From Streptomyces sp. ISL-98 (GTDB lineage: Bacteria; Actinomycetota; Actinomycetes; Streptomycetales; Streptomycetaceae): 64,000 bases of DNA. A program made the translations under genes and the position numbers. The stretch is from NCBI RefSeq assembly GCF_018614055.1, contig NZ_JAGGPB010000029.1:1-64000 (forward strand). Reading direction: 5' to 3'. Below the pieces are notes generated by a model that saw only the letters and a list, made by a program, of their open reading frames with translations, did not search any database and was not told where the DNA came from. How positions within the stretch are numbered: position 1 is the first letter of the stretch; every line of letters starts with the position of its first letter. Positions 7,948 to 16,425 of this stretch are shown in pieces.

Positions 7948-8688
7948 TCACGCCCTGCGGTTCAGATCCGCGAGACCGGTGACATCCGTGAGGTGGGCGA
8001 AGACAACGACGTTGGACGCGTACCCCGCCTTGCGGTCGAACGCGCCGCCGCAGGTGAGCACTCGGAGCTCGGGGCGGCCTGTGGAGCCGTACACCTCTTT
8101 GTCGGGGAACTTCGACTTCTCGTACGTCCGCACGGAGTCGACCGTGAACACGGCGACCCGGCCGTCCTTACGGGCCAACCGCACGGTGTTCCCGGGTTTG
8201 AGGAGTTTGAGGTTGAGGAAGATGGCGGGGCCGGTCCGCGTGTCGCGGTGACCGACGACCACGGCGGTTCCCTTCTCTCCGGGGCTGGGGCCCCGGTTGT
8301 ACCAGCCGACCAGGCGCGGATTGTCCACCGGCGGGGTGATGAGGCGCCCGGACTTGTCGAGGCCCAGGCCGACGACGGGTGCCGCGACATTGAAAGCGGG
8401 GATGGCGAGGCGGGTCGCGGGCGAGGGCGCCAGCGGCGCAGGCGGCGGCTCCGCCTTGGGCTTGGGGCTCGGCTCCGCCTTCGATCGGGCTTCGGCTTCC
8501 GCCTTCGAGGGCTCCTGCGCCGCCCCGTCCGCCGCCGGCCCGGCAGCCGACGGCGGGCCGGGCGACGAGTCGCCGTCCCCGGCCCACCACATCACGCCCT
8601 GGACCAGCAACCAGGTCAGAACCAACGTCCTGGCAAGACGGAAGAGGCGCCTTTGCCTGCGCGAGTACCGGTACCTACGACGCGCCAT
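7948..8688 (-). CDS. Class F sortase
   Basis: The 246-residue protein has one N-terminal membrane anchor (residues 16-37), a 55-residue Lys/Pro/Ala-rich linker and a sortase beta-barrel. The catalytic His is in VVGHRDT (about residue 147) and the catalytic Cys in LRVLTCGGAFD (about 213). The segment GYASNVVVFAHL follows, where many class F enzymes have a YRDN-type motif; the usual catalytic Arg is therefore not obvious by eye. Sortases cleave a C-terminal signal and transfer the protein to the cell wall or another amine. The start overlaps the end of the upstream surface-protein gene by 14 bp, suggesting that protein is the dedicated substrate. Confidence 0.88.
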   Translation of the reverse strand: MARRRYRYSRRQRRLFRLARTLVLTWLLVQGVMWWAGDGDSSPGPPSAAGPAADGAAQEPSKAEAEARSKAEPSPKPKAEPPPAPLAPSPATRLAIPAFNVAAPVVGLGLDKSGRLITPPVDNPRLVGWYNRGPSPGEKGTAVVVGHRDTRTGPAIFLNLKLLKPGNTVRLARKDGRVAVFTVDSVRTYEKSKFPDKEVYGSTGRPELRVLTCGGAFDRKAGYASNVVVFAHLTDVTGLADLNRRA

Positions 8689-9430
8689 CGGTGCGGCGAC
8701 GGGACCGACGGACGAGGATCAGTCCGGCCGTCCCCGCCAGGCCCGCCGCGATCATCGCACCGACGCCGAACGAAGAGCTCTCGGCGTTGGTCTCGGCCAT
8801 GCCGCCACCGCCCGCGCCGACGGGACCCTTGGGCGGGATGCCCTGCGGCGGGACGCCCTGGGGCGCGACACCCTGAGGCGCGACACCCTGAGGCGCGGCA
8901 CCCTGAGGCGCGGCACCCTGAGGCGCGGCACCCTGAGGCGGGACGCCCTTCGGGGGGACGCCCTGGGGTGCGACGCCCTGAGGCGGCACGGCGCCCTTGG
9001 CGGCAGCGGCCGGTCCGTTCGCGCCGGCCGGGCAGTCGACCTTGAACACCTTCATGTTGCGGGCGTTCTTGGCGCCCTTGAAGGTCCAGGTGACCTTGTA
9101 CATGCCGTTCGGCAGGTTGAGCGGGGTGGTGACACCCGTGCCGGTTTCGCCGAGGCTGATCCGGCCGTTGATGCTCGCAACGGCCGGCTTGACGGGCTGG
9201 GGATCGATCTTCCAGGCGACCTGCTGGAGCCCGTCGAACTTGAACGCTGCGAGGTAGAACGCGCAGACCTCGGGCTCGTTGCTCTGGCTGGCGAAGGCGG
9301 TACCAACGGAGTGGATCACCACGTCGCCGTTGTCACCGGGGGCGGCGAACGCCGTCGGTGCTCCCGTCAGGGCGACAGCGCCCAGGGTGAGCCCGGCGAC
9401 GGTGGTGCGCAGAAGTGGTCGGACAGTCAT
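8675..9430 (-). CDS. Secreted repeat-rich surface protein with sortase-like C-terminus
   Basis: The 251-residue precursor has a signal peptide (cleavage near AFAAPG, about residue 30), a globular domain of about 110 residues with two Cys, and then a linker of about 13 PQG-type units (PQGVA, PQGAA, PKGVP). The C-terminus has the sorting-signal layout: MAETN, then a 19-residue hydrophobic span, then a basic tail. MAETN resembles the Streptomyces LAxTG motif but has Met and Asn at the conserved ends. It is coupled by a 14-bp overlap to the class F sortase. ATG 9430 is preceded by GGAGG. Function unknown; cell-wall display is inferred. Confidence 0.8.
   Translation of the reverse strand: MTVRPLLRTTVAGLTLGAVALTGAPTAFAAPGDNGDVVIHSVGTAFASQSNEPEVCAFYLAAFKFDGLQQVAWKIDPQPVKPAVASINGRISLGETGTGVTTPLNLPNGMYKVTWTFKGAKNARNMKVFKVDCPAGANGPAAAAKGAVPPQGVAPQGVPPKGVPPQGAAPQGAAPQGAAPQGVAPQGVAPQGVPPQGIPPKGPVGAGGGGMAETNAESSSFGVGAMIAAGLAGTAGLILVRRSRRRTDGAS
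8820..8995. repeat. Degenerate tandem repeats encoding PQG units
   Basis: Units of 12-15 bases of the form CCCTGAGGCGCGA or CCCTGGGGCGCGA repeat about a dozen times inside the surface-protein gene. Three consecutive units near 8893-8938 are almost identical, which points to recent slippage. It is coding, not a CRISPR: there are no unique spacers. Confidence 0.75.
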
Positions 9431-9503
9431 GCGGGGTTCCTCCAAACCATGAAGATGTCGGATAGATCACCTGATAATCCGACTATCTGTCACCGCATGG
9501 GTG

Positions 9504-9583
9504 CGGAGGGTGGGCGAAACGCCGCGCCACCCTCCGATGTCCCCCGTCCAGCCCCATGACCCGCCCGAGCGGGCTGCTGGGTC
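9504..9583 (-). terminator. Two hairpins between the CitMHS carrier and the surface-protein gene
   Basis: CGGAGGGTGG (9504-9513) pairs perfectly with CCACCCTCCG (9527-9536). A second structure at 9557-9583 nests GCCCG/CGGGC inside TGACCC/GGGTCA and lies just past the citrate carrier stop codon. They probably terminate its transcript and insulate the sortase locus. Confidence 0.6.
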
Positions 9584-9592
9584 ACTTCGGGA

Positions 9593-11005
9593 TCAGATGA
9601 TGCCGAACGCGATCCCCGCCGCCAGCACCACCAGCGAAGTGAGCGCGGCCCACTTGACGGTGAACCTGGTGTGGTCGCCGAACTCGACCTTGGCCATGCC
9701 CACCAGGACGTACACGGCGGGGACGAGCGGCGACGACATGTGCAGCGCCTGGCCGACCAGGGAAGCGCGGGCGATTTCGAGCGGCGAGACTCCGTGCGCG
9801 GCTCCGGCCTCGGCGAGGACCGGCAGGACGCCGAAGTAGAAGCCGTCGTTCGACATGAAGTAGGTGAGCGGGAGGCTCAGGATGCCGGTCACGACGGCCA
9901 TGTGCGGGCCCATGCCCTCGGGGATCGCACCGACGAGCCAGTCGGCCATGTGCTCGACCATGCCGGTGCCGGTGAGTACGCCGGTGAAGACCGCGGCGGC
10001 AAAGACCATCCCCGCGACGTTGAGGACGTTGTCCGCGTGGGCGGCGATACGGGCCTTCTGCTCGGCCATGTTCGGGTAGTTGACGGTGAGAGCGAGAGCC
10101 GCACCGATGAGGAACAGCACCGGGATCGGCAGCAGTTCCATGATCATCGCCGTGAGCAGGACGAGGGTGAGCCCGGCGTTGAACCAGTAGAGCTTGGGGC
10201 GCAGGGTCGCGCGGTTGGGGTCGAGCCCCTGGAAGCCCTCGCCGTCCGCAGAATCCGCGCCGGTGTCGGCGTTCGTACCCGTACCGGTACCCGTACCGCC
10301 AACACTCTTACGGGGCTCCGAGCCACTGCCGCCCGCCCCCACCAGCACCTGCTCCTCCGACTCGACCTCGACGGCCTCGTCCAGCGACAGATACCCGAGC
10401 CGCTTGCGCTCGCGCCGGCCCAGCACGTACGCCAGCACGAAGACGAAGACCAGTCCGACGGCCAGCGCCGGGATCATCGGCACGAAGATGTCGGCCGCGT
10501 CGAGCTTCAGCGCGGTGGCGGCGCGGGCGGTGGGGCCGCCCCAAGGCAGCGTGTTCATCACGCCGTTCGCGGTGGCGGCGACGCCGGTCATGACGACCAG
10601 GCTCATGCCGAGCCGCTTGTACAGCGGGTACATCGCCGAGACCGTGATCATGAAGGTGGTCGAGCCGTCGCCGTCGAGCGAGACGATCGCGGCGAGCACG
10701 GCCGTCCCCACCACGATGCGCAGCGGGTCGGCCTTGCAGAACCGCAGGATGCCTCGCACGATCGGGTCGAAGAGACCCACGTCGATCATCACGCCGAAGT
10801 AGACGATGGCGAACATCAGCATCGCGGCGGTGGGCGCGAGATTGCCGACGCCTTCGAGGACGTAGTCCCCGAGCTTCGCGCCCTGTCCGACGAACACACA
10901 GAAGAGTGCCGGGATCAGCACCAGCGCCGCGATCGGCGACATCTTCTTCATCATGATCAGGACCAGGAAGGTCGCGATCATGACGAATCCGAGGATTGTC
11001 AGCAT
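9593..11005 (-). CDS. CitMHS family citrate-metal:H+ symporter
   Basis: This 470-residue membrane protein has about 12 helices and belongs to the CitMHS family, which imports citrate complexed with Mg2+, Ca2+ or similar cations. Landmarks are the start MLTILGFVMIATFLVLIMMKK, SLDGDGSTTFMIT (near residue 110), NTLPWGGPTARA (near 150) and YFMSNDGFYFG (near 395). A hydrophilic cytoplasmic loop around residues 215-265 is Gly/Thr-rich. The promoter region has an 8-bp inverted repeat and an 11-bp motif shared with tctC, suggesting common control by citrate sensing. It is a single-gene transcript between two terminators or divergent genes. Confidence 0.9.
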   Translation of the reverse strand: MLTILGFVMIATFLVLIMMKKMSPIAALVLIPALFCVFVGQGAKLGDYVLEGVGNLAPTAAMLMFAIVYFGVMIDVGLFDPIVRGILRFCKADPLRIVVGTAVLAAIVSLDGDGSTTFMITVSAMYPLYKRLGMSLVVMTGVAATANGVMNTLPWGGPTARAATALKLDAADIFVPMIPALAVGLVFVFVLAYVLGRRERKRLGYLSLDEAVEVESEEQVLVGAGGSGSEPRKSVGGTGTGTGTNADTGADSADGEGFQGLDPNRATLRPKLYWFNAGLTLVLLTAMIMELLPIPVLFLIGAALALTVNYPNMAEQKARIAAHADNVLNVAGMVFAAAVFTGVLTGTGMVEHMADWLVGAIPEGMGPHMAVVTGILSLPLTYFMSNDGFYFGVLPVLAEAGAAHGVSPLEIARASLVGQALHMSSPLVPAVYVLVGMAKVEFGDHTRFTVKWAALTSLVVLAAGIAFGII

Positions 11006-11012
11006 TTGGGGT

Positions 11013-11089
11013 ACCTAACGCTCGCCCTTGAACTCCCACCAGACCCGGCGGTTCGATGACGTTAGGTCGCGCCCCGATGCGTTAACAAG
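11013..11089 (-). promoter_or_regulatory. Regulatory region of the CitMHS gene
   Basis: ACCTAACG (11013-11020) and CGTTAGGT (11060-11067) form a perfect 8-bp inverted repeat with a 39-bp spacer. GCGTTAACAAG at 11079-11089, 74 bp before the start codon, recurs identically 77 bp upstream of tctC (43053-43063) on the same strand. Confidence 0.55.
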
Positions 11090-11125
11090 ACGTTGACATG
11101 CGAGCAATAAGAGCAAAACCCCAGG

Positions 11126-13336
11126 TCACACCACAGGTGCGATTTCGACGGGGAAGCCGTTGAGCACAGCAGTGCCGGACAGCGGGTCGAGTCGGCTCCC
11201 GTCGAGGAGCTGGTTGACGTTGACGCCCGGGGTGGCCGCCGCGACGGACATCCGGACGCCCGGCCGGTCGTGTCCCCAGCCGTGCGGCAGGCTCACGACG
11301 CCCGCGCGCACCGCGTCCGTCACCTCCACCGGCGCCTCCACCGCCCCTCCCTCCGCGCTGATACGGGCCGACGCGCCGTCGGCGAGGCCGAGCCGCAGCG
11401 CGTCGTCCGGGTGGATCTGGAGGGTGCAGCGGTTGCTGCCGCCGTTGAGCGACGCGATGTTGTGCATCCAGCTGTTGTTGGACCGCAGATGGCGCCGGCC
11501 GACGAGGACGAGAGACGCGGGCCGCTCGTCCAGCGCGCGCCGCAGCCGGGGCAGGTCGGTGGCGATGGGGGCGGGCAGCAGCTCGATCCTTCCGCTGCGG
11601 GTCTTGAGGATCTGCCCGAGGCGCGGCTTGAGCGGGCCCAGGTCGATGCCGTGCGGGGCTGCCTTGAGCCGGTCGAGTGTGAGGTCGTACGGACCGAGGC
11701 GCAGCATCAGGTCGAGCCGCCGCTCGGGCCCCGTGCGGCCGGTGAGTTCGGCGGCGAGCTCCTTGGGGGCGCCGGCCTTGGTGAGCGTGGAGTCGATGAC
11801 CATGTCGTCGACGGCCGAGGGTTCCGCTCCGTGCATGCCGCTGACAGCGAGGATCAGCCGTGCGTGGATCTCGCTCTCGTCCATCCGTCCGTCCTCCAGC
11901 GGGACGGCGGCCGGGGTGTAACGCACCTGGTTGTGCACGGCGAAGGTGTTGAACGAGAAGTCGAAGTGCGCGCTCCGGGAGGGCGGCGGCGGGGGCAGGA
12001 CGACATCGGCGTGCCGCGAGGTCTCGTTGAGATACGGATCGATGCTGACCATGAAGTCGAGATCCTCGCTCAGCGCCCGGTCGAGACGGTCGCCGTCGGG
12101 CGCTGCGAGCACGGGGTTGGCGGCGATGGCGATGAGCGCGCGCACCCGCCCCTCCCCCGGCGTCCGGATCTCCTCGGCCAGCGCGGCGAGGGGCAGTTCG
12201 CCCTTGGCCTCGGGGTGGCCACTGACCCTGCTGTGCCAGCGGCCGAGGTCGAAGCCCTTGCCGGGGCCTGCGGGGCGGGGCGTGCGGGCGGTGGCGGAGA
12301 GGGGGAAGAGGGCGCCGCCGGGGCGGTCGAGGTTGCCGGTGAGGATGTTGAGTACGTCGACGAGCCAGTTGGCCAGGGTGCCGAACTCGACGGTGGAGCT
12401 GCCGACCCGTCCGTACACGGCGGCGGTCGGCGCGGCCGCGAGTCCGCGCGCCAGGCCGCGGATCTCGTCGGCGGGGACGTCGCAGGCGGCGGCGACGGCC
12501 TGGGGCGTGAAGTCCCGTACGGCTTCCCGCACTTCGGCCAGGCCCTCGATGTGCTGCTCCAGTACGCCGGGAGCGGTGAGCTTCTCCTCGAAGAGGACCT
12601 GCGCGAGGGCGGCGAGCAGCAGTGCGTCCGTGCCGGGCCTTATGGCGATGTGCCGGTCGGCGGTCTTCGCCGTACGCGTGCGGCGCGGGTCGACGACGAC
12701 GAGCGTGCCGCCGCGCTTGCGCAGCGCCTTGAGCTTGCCGGGGAAGTCGGGGGCGGTGCACAGGCTGCCGTTGGAGTCGAGAGGGTTGGCGCCGAGGAGC
12801 AGCAGATGGTCCGTACGGTCCAGGTCGGGCACCGGAATCGCGTACGGGTCGCCGAAGAGCAGGCCGCTGGACACGTGCTTGGGCATCTGGTCGACCGTGC
12901 TGGCCGTGAAGAGGCTGCGGGTGCGCAGCGCGGCGAGAAGGACGGACGGGTAGAGGGCGCCGGCCATGGTGTGGACGTTGGGGTTGCCGAGGACCACGCC
13001 GACGGAGTTCGGCCCGTACTCCTCGATCAGCGGGCGTATCCGGGCGGCGACGAGATCGAAGGCCTCGCTCCAGCTCGCCTCCCGCAGCTCTCCGTCCTTG
13101 CGGACGAGGGGCCCGGTCAGGCGGTCGGGGTCGGCGTCGAGATCTCCGAAGGAGGCGCCCTTGGGGCAGATGAAGCCCCGGCTGAAGATGTCTTCACGGT
13201 CGCCGCGTGCTCCGGTGACCTTGGTCCCCTCGATGGTGAGGGTCAGGCCGCAGGTGGCTTCGCAGAGTGGACAGATACGCAGGGCGGTGCGGGAATCGGC
13301 GGTGCGGGATACGGCGGCTGGGGCTTGACCGGACAT
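11126..13336 (-). CDS. Molybdopterin-dependent oxidoreductase
   Basis: The 736-residue enzyme belongs to the formate dehydrogenase/nitrate reductase-like molybdopterin family. The N-terminus carries a [4Fe-4S] site, CPLCEATC followed by GFICPKG (residues 20-60). Bis-MGD binding segments include LLLLGANPLDSNGS and VVVDPRRTRTA, and the C-terminal dinucleotide-binding barrel contains HLRSNNSWMHN and PHGWGHDRPG. No twin-arginine signal is present, so it should be cytoplasmic. No partner subunit or cofactor-synthesis gene is nearby. ATG 13336 has GGGAGG upstream. Substrate (nitrate, formate or another) is not resolved. Confidence 0.88.
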   Translation of the reverse strand: MSGQAPAAVSRTADSRTALRICPLCEATCGLTLTIEGTKVTGARGDREDIFSRGFICPKGASFGDLDADPDRLTGPLVRKDGELREASWSEAFDLVAARIRPLIEEYGPNSVGVVLGNPNVHTMAGALYPSVLLAALRTRSLFTASTVDQMPKHVSSGLLFGDPYAIPVPDLDRTDHLLLLGANPLDSNGSLCTAPDFPGKLKALRKRGGTLVVVDPRRTRTAKTADRHIAIRPGTDALLLAALAQVLFEEKLTAPGVLEQHIEGLAEVREAVRDFTPQAVAAACDVPADEIRGLARGLAAAPTAAVYGRVGSSTVEFGTLANWLVDVLNILTGNLDRPGGALFPLSATARTPRPAGPGKGFDLGRWHSRVSGHPEAKGELPLAALAEEIRTPGEGRVRALIAIAANPVLAAPDGDRLDRALSEDLDFMVSIDPYLNETSRHADVVLPPPPPSRSAHFDFSFNTFAVHNQVRYTPAAVPLEDGRMDESEIHARLILAVSGMHGAEPSAVDDMVIDSTLTKAGAPKELAAELTGRTGPERRLDLMLRLGPYDLTLDRLKAAPHGIDLGPLKPRLGQILKTRSGRIELLPAPIATDLPRLRRALDERPASLVLVGRRHLRSNNSWMHNIASLNGGSNRCTLQIHPDDALRLGLADGASARISAEGGAVEAPVEVTDAVRAGVVSLPHGWGHDRPGVRMSVAAATPGVNVNQLLDGSRLDPLSGTAVLNGFPVEIAPVV

Positions 13337-13453
13337 GAGCCCTCCCGGGGGCGGCGGCGACGGTGGCGCGCGAGCACGGCCGAGCATACCGACCGGTACG
13401 AACGTCGGGGAGTCATTCGCCGAGGCATTCCGGAGTCAGCGGCATTCGCGGAC

Positions 13454-14071
13454 TCATTCGAGCGTACGGGCGAGATACGCATGGAGGACGGCCCGCGTCT
13501 CGGCGATGAGATCCGGGTCGCCCGACGGCTGCGCACGGAACGCCAGCTGAAGCAGCGCGTCGGCGGCCTCGACGGCGACCAGCATCGTCCGGCGCAGGGC
13601 AGCGTCCGGGGTGCGGCCGAGGTAGGCGGAGAGCAGGCCGGTCAGGCGGTCCGTTACGCGGTGATTGGTCCCGGCGGCCGGATCGCCCACCGGGATCTGG
13701 ACGCCGAAGTCGACGAGACCGAAGCCGGGGACGGTGCGCTTCATGGCGATGTACTCGTCGAGCACGGCATCGGTGGCGCGGCGCCAGTCGGCGGCCGGGA
13801 TGCCGGCAATCCGGCTGCTGATCCGCTCGGCGTACCTGTCGAGGTTGCGCTGGGCGAGGGCGTCGGCCATGGCGCGCTTGTTGCCGAAGAAGCGGTAGAC
13901 CGAGCCGATGGGGACGCCCGCACGGGCGGCGACGGCGCGGGTGCTCAGGTCCTCGTAACCGGTCTCGTCGAGGAGTTCGGCGCAGGCGTCCAGTATCCGG
14001 GTCAGCCGCTCGGCGCTGCGCTGCTGCACGGGGGCTCGGCGGAGTGAGTTCGTAACAGGCACGGGCTCCAT
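13454..14071 (-). CDS. TetR family transcriptional regulator
   Basis: This 205-residue regulator has a TetR N-terminal helix-turn-helix (RILDACAELLDETGYEDLSTRAVAAR, then AGVPIGSVYRFFGNKRAM, residues 24-68) and a ligand-binding helical domain. It diverges from hmgA across a 143-bp region that contains a perfect inverted repeat. It could repress hmgA, itself or the downstream oxidoreductase gene, from which it is separated by 117 bp. Confidence 0.85.
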   Translation of the reverse strand: MEPVPVTNSLRRAPVQQRSAERLTRILDACAELLDETGYEDLSTRAVAARAGVPIGSVYRFFGNKRAMADALAQRNLDRYAERISSRIAGIPAADWRRATDAVLDEYIAMKRTVPGFGLVDFGVQIPVGDPAAGTNHRVTDRLTGLLSAYLGRTPDAALRRTMLVAVEAADALLQLAFRAQPSGDPDLIAETRAVLHAYLARTLE

Positions 14072-14150
14072 GGTGCCGATCCTCCCCTACGGGCGGCTTC
14101 AGGCGGGCCCGGCGGAAACACCGGAAAGTGATCACACGCCCCAGTAGCCG

Positions 14151-14208
14151 TTGACGGCCGGGCCAGGGAATCCTACTGTCATCCATAGGATTCCTTCGGC
14201 ACCGGGAG
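14151..14208 (+). promoter_or_regulatory. hmgA promoter with overlapping inverted-repeat operator
   Basis: TTGACG (14151-14156) and TACTGT (14174-14179) with a 17-bp gap fit a principal sigma factor promoter. A perfect 9-bp inverted repeat, GGAATCCTA (14167-14175) and TAGGATTCC (14186-14194), covers the -10 region and likely start point, so a bound regulator would block transcription. GGGAG at 14204-14208 is the ribosome site. The binder could be the divergent TetR or the downstream GntR regulator. Confidence 0.65.
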
Positions 14209-14214
14209 CAGACG

Positions 14215-15543
14215 ATGAACGGCATCGAGCAGGCGAGGAAGACGGCTGAGGGACTGGCCCATTCCTCGGGCTTCGGCAACGAACACAGCTCGGAGGCTGT
14301 TCCCGGCGCCCTGCCGCACGGCCGGAATTCGCCGCAGCGCGCACCGCTCGGCCTCTACGCGGAGCAGCTCAGCGGCAGCGCGTTCACCGAGCCGCGGGCC
14401 CACAACCGCCGCTCGTGGCTGTACCGGATCAGGCCGTCGGCCGCGCACCCCCCGTTCGTCCGCACCGACAACGGCGGCCTGCGCAGCGCGCCGTTCACCG
14501 AGACGGTCCCCGATCCGAACCGGCTGCGCTGGAACCCGCCGCCCGAGCCCGCACCCGGCACGGACTTCGTGGCCGGCCTGTGGACGGTGGGCGGCAACGG
14601 CGACGTGACCCAGCGCACCGGCATGGCGATTCACCTCTACCACGCCAACTCCTCCATGACCGGGCGGGTGTTCAGCGACTCCGACGGCGAGCTGCTGATC
14701 GTTCCGGAGCGCGGCGGACTGCTGCTGCGCACCGAGTTCGGGCTGCTGCGCTGCGACCCCGGCCACATCGCGCTGATTCCGCGCGGCGTGCGCTTCCGCG
14801 TCGAGCTGCTCGACGAGAGTGCCCGGGGTTACGTCTGCGAAAACTACGGGCAGCCCTTCCAGCTCCCCGACCTCGGCCCGATCGGCGCCAACGGCCTGGC
14901 CAACGCGCGGGACTTCCTCGCCCCGGTCGCGGCGTACGAGGACACCGAAGGCCCGGTCGAGGTGGTCAACAAGTTCTGCGGCAACCTCTGGTCGGCGACG
15001 TACGACCACTCACCTCTCGATGTCGTCGCCTGGCACGGCAATCACGTGCCGTACGTCTACGACCTGCACCGCTTCAATGTCATCGGCTCCATCAGCTACG
15101 ACCACCCCGACCCGTCGATCTTCACCGTGCTGACGTCGCCGTCCGACACCCCCGGCCTGGCCGGTGTCGACTTCGTCGTCTTCGCGCCGCGCTGGCTGGT
15201 CGGCGAGGACACCTTCCGGCCGCCGTACTTCCACCGCAATGTGATGAGCGAGTACATGGGCCTCATCGAGGGCGCGTACGACGCGAAGACTGCCGGAAAG
15301 GGGGGCTTTGTTCCGGGCGGCGGCTCGCTGCACAACATGATGTCGGCGCACGGACCCGACCGGGAGACCTTCGACCGGGCGAGCGCCGCCGAGCTGAAGC
15401 CGCAGAAGATCGACGACGGTCTTGCCTTCATGTTCGAGACGCGCTGGCCGGTGACGGCGACCGGGCAGGCGGCGACCGCCGACCATCTTCAGGCGTCGTA
15501 CGACGACGTGTGGCAGGGTCTGGAACGCCACTTCAGGTCGTAG
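14215..15543 (+). CDS. hmgA: Homogentisate 1,2-dioxygenase
   Basis: The 442-residue Fe(II) dioxygenase opens the ring of homogentisate to maleylacetoacetate in tyrosine and phenylalanine catabolism. The family start SGFGNEHSSEAVPGALP is clear. The iron ligands are visible as PPYFHRNVMSEYMG (His and Glu) and SLHNMMSAHGPD (His), at about residues 340-385. Length is typical. The remaining pathway genes (isomerase, fumarylacetoacetase) are not in the window. A GntR regulator gene follows 43 bp downstream on the same strand and may be co-transcribed. Confidence 0.97.
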   Translation: MNGIEQARKTAEGLAHSSGFGNEHSSEAVPGALPHGRNSPQRAPLGLYAEQLSGSAFTEPRAHNRRSWLYRIRPSAAHPPFVRTDNGGLRSAPFTETVPDPNRLRWNPPPEPAPGTDFVAGLWTVGGNGDVTQRTGMAIHLYHANSSMTGRVFSDSDGELLIVPERGGLLLRTEFGLLRCDPGHIALIPRGVRFRVELLDESARGYVCENYGQPFQLPDLGPIGANGLANARDFLAPVAAYEDTEGPVEVVNKFCGNLWSATYDHSPLDVVAWHGNHVPYVYDLHRFNVIGSISYDHPDPSIFTVLTSPSDTPGLAGVDFVVFAPRWLVGEDTFRPPYFHRNVMSEYMGLIEGAYDAKTAGKGGFVPGGGSLHNMMSAHGPDRETFDRASAAELKPQKIDDGLAFMFETRWPVTATGQAATADHLQASYDDVWQGLERHFRS

Positions 15544-15586
15544 TACTTACGGCCCACCACCGGCGTAACAACGGAGAACTGAAACC

Positions 15587-16336
15587 GTGACCGCATTCGC
15601 CCCCGACTCGCTGGTCCTGAACCGGAAGCTGCCGCTCTGGTACCAGGTCTCGCAGTCCCTGCGCGCTTCCATACTGGGCCGCACGCCCGACGCGTCACTG
15701 CGGCTGCCCACCGAGGAACAGCTCGCGGCGCACTACGCCGTGAGCGTGCTCACCATGCGCCAGGCCCTCAAGGAACTGGAGGCCGAGGGCCTGATCAGCA
15801 GGCACCGGCGGCGCGGCACGTTCATCGAGCCGGGGGCGAGGCGGGGTGCCCCGCGCCGGCTGCTGGGCTCGATCGACGCGATCGTGGCCCAGCAGTCGGG
15901 CGAGCTGACGACGGTCCTGGACCACGGTCCGGCGCCCGTGCCCGGCGAGCTCTTCGCGTACTTCCCGGACGTGCGCGAGGTGGTGACGTACAAGCGGCTG
16001 CGCCGCGACGGCGAGAGCGGCGAGCCGACCAACTGGGCGGAGAACGCGGTGCGTCCGGAGCTCGCGGCCGGTCTCGACATCGCCGATCTCGAACGCTGGC
16101 CGATGACGAAGGTGCTGCGTGACGTGCTCGGGGTGCGCATCAGCAAGATCACGGACACGGTGGAGGCGACGCTCGCCGATCCGGCCACGGCCGACCTGCT
16201 GAAAGTGCCGCTGCTGAGCCCGATCCTGCACTACACGGGGGTGACGTACGACGAGGAGGGGCGGGTCGTCGATGTCGCCCGCATCCGCTACCGGGGCGAC
16301 CGCTTCTCGTTCTCCGTGACGGTGGACGCGCACTGA
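15587..16336 (+). CDS. GntR/HutC family transcriptional regulator (UTRA domain)
   Basis: This 249-residue protein has a GntR winged helix at residues 15-80 (LPLWYQVSQSLRASIL, LPTEEQLAAHYAVSVLTMRQALKELEAEGLI, RRRGTFIEPG) and a UTRA ligand-binding domain at about 100-245. The start is GTG 15587, with GGAG about 11 bases upstream. Placed directly after hmgA, it may sense a tyrosine-pathway intermediate and act on the hmgA operator. Confidence 0.88.
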   Translation: MTAFAPDSLVLNRKLPLWYQVSQSLRASILGRTPDASLRLPTEEQLAAHYAVSVLTMRQALKELEAEGLISRHRRRGTFIEPGARRGAPRRLLGSIDAIVAQQSGELTTVLDHGPAPVPGELFAYFPDVREVVTYKRLRRDGESGEPTNWAENAVRPELAAGLDIADLERWPMTKVLRDVLGVRISKITDTVEATLADPATADLLKVPLLSPILHYTGVTYDEEGRVVDVARIRYRGDRFSFSVTVDAH

Positions 16337-16425
16337 CTTCCCGTCCGCGGGCGCTTGGTTACGATGCCGGGGGCTGCTGACTGACGGCTGCCGGCGCCGG
16401 GGAGAGTTACGGGGAGGATGCCCGC

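Noticed and set aside
8000..8100. Sortase inactivation due to a missing catalytic Arg
   Set aside because: The expected Arg position is not reliable by eye in class F enzymes; the His and Cys are intact, so I did not call it inactive.
8820..8995. Possible CRISPR-like array
   Set aside because: The repeats are 12-15 bp, adjacent, in frame and encode PQG units; there are no spacers or cas genes.
11270..14047. A 925-codon plus-strand frame opposite the molybdopterin enzyme and TetR gene
   Set aside because: No ribosome site or domain, and it spans two genes and the gap between them on the other strand.
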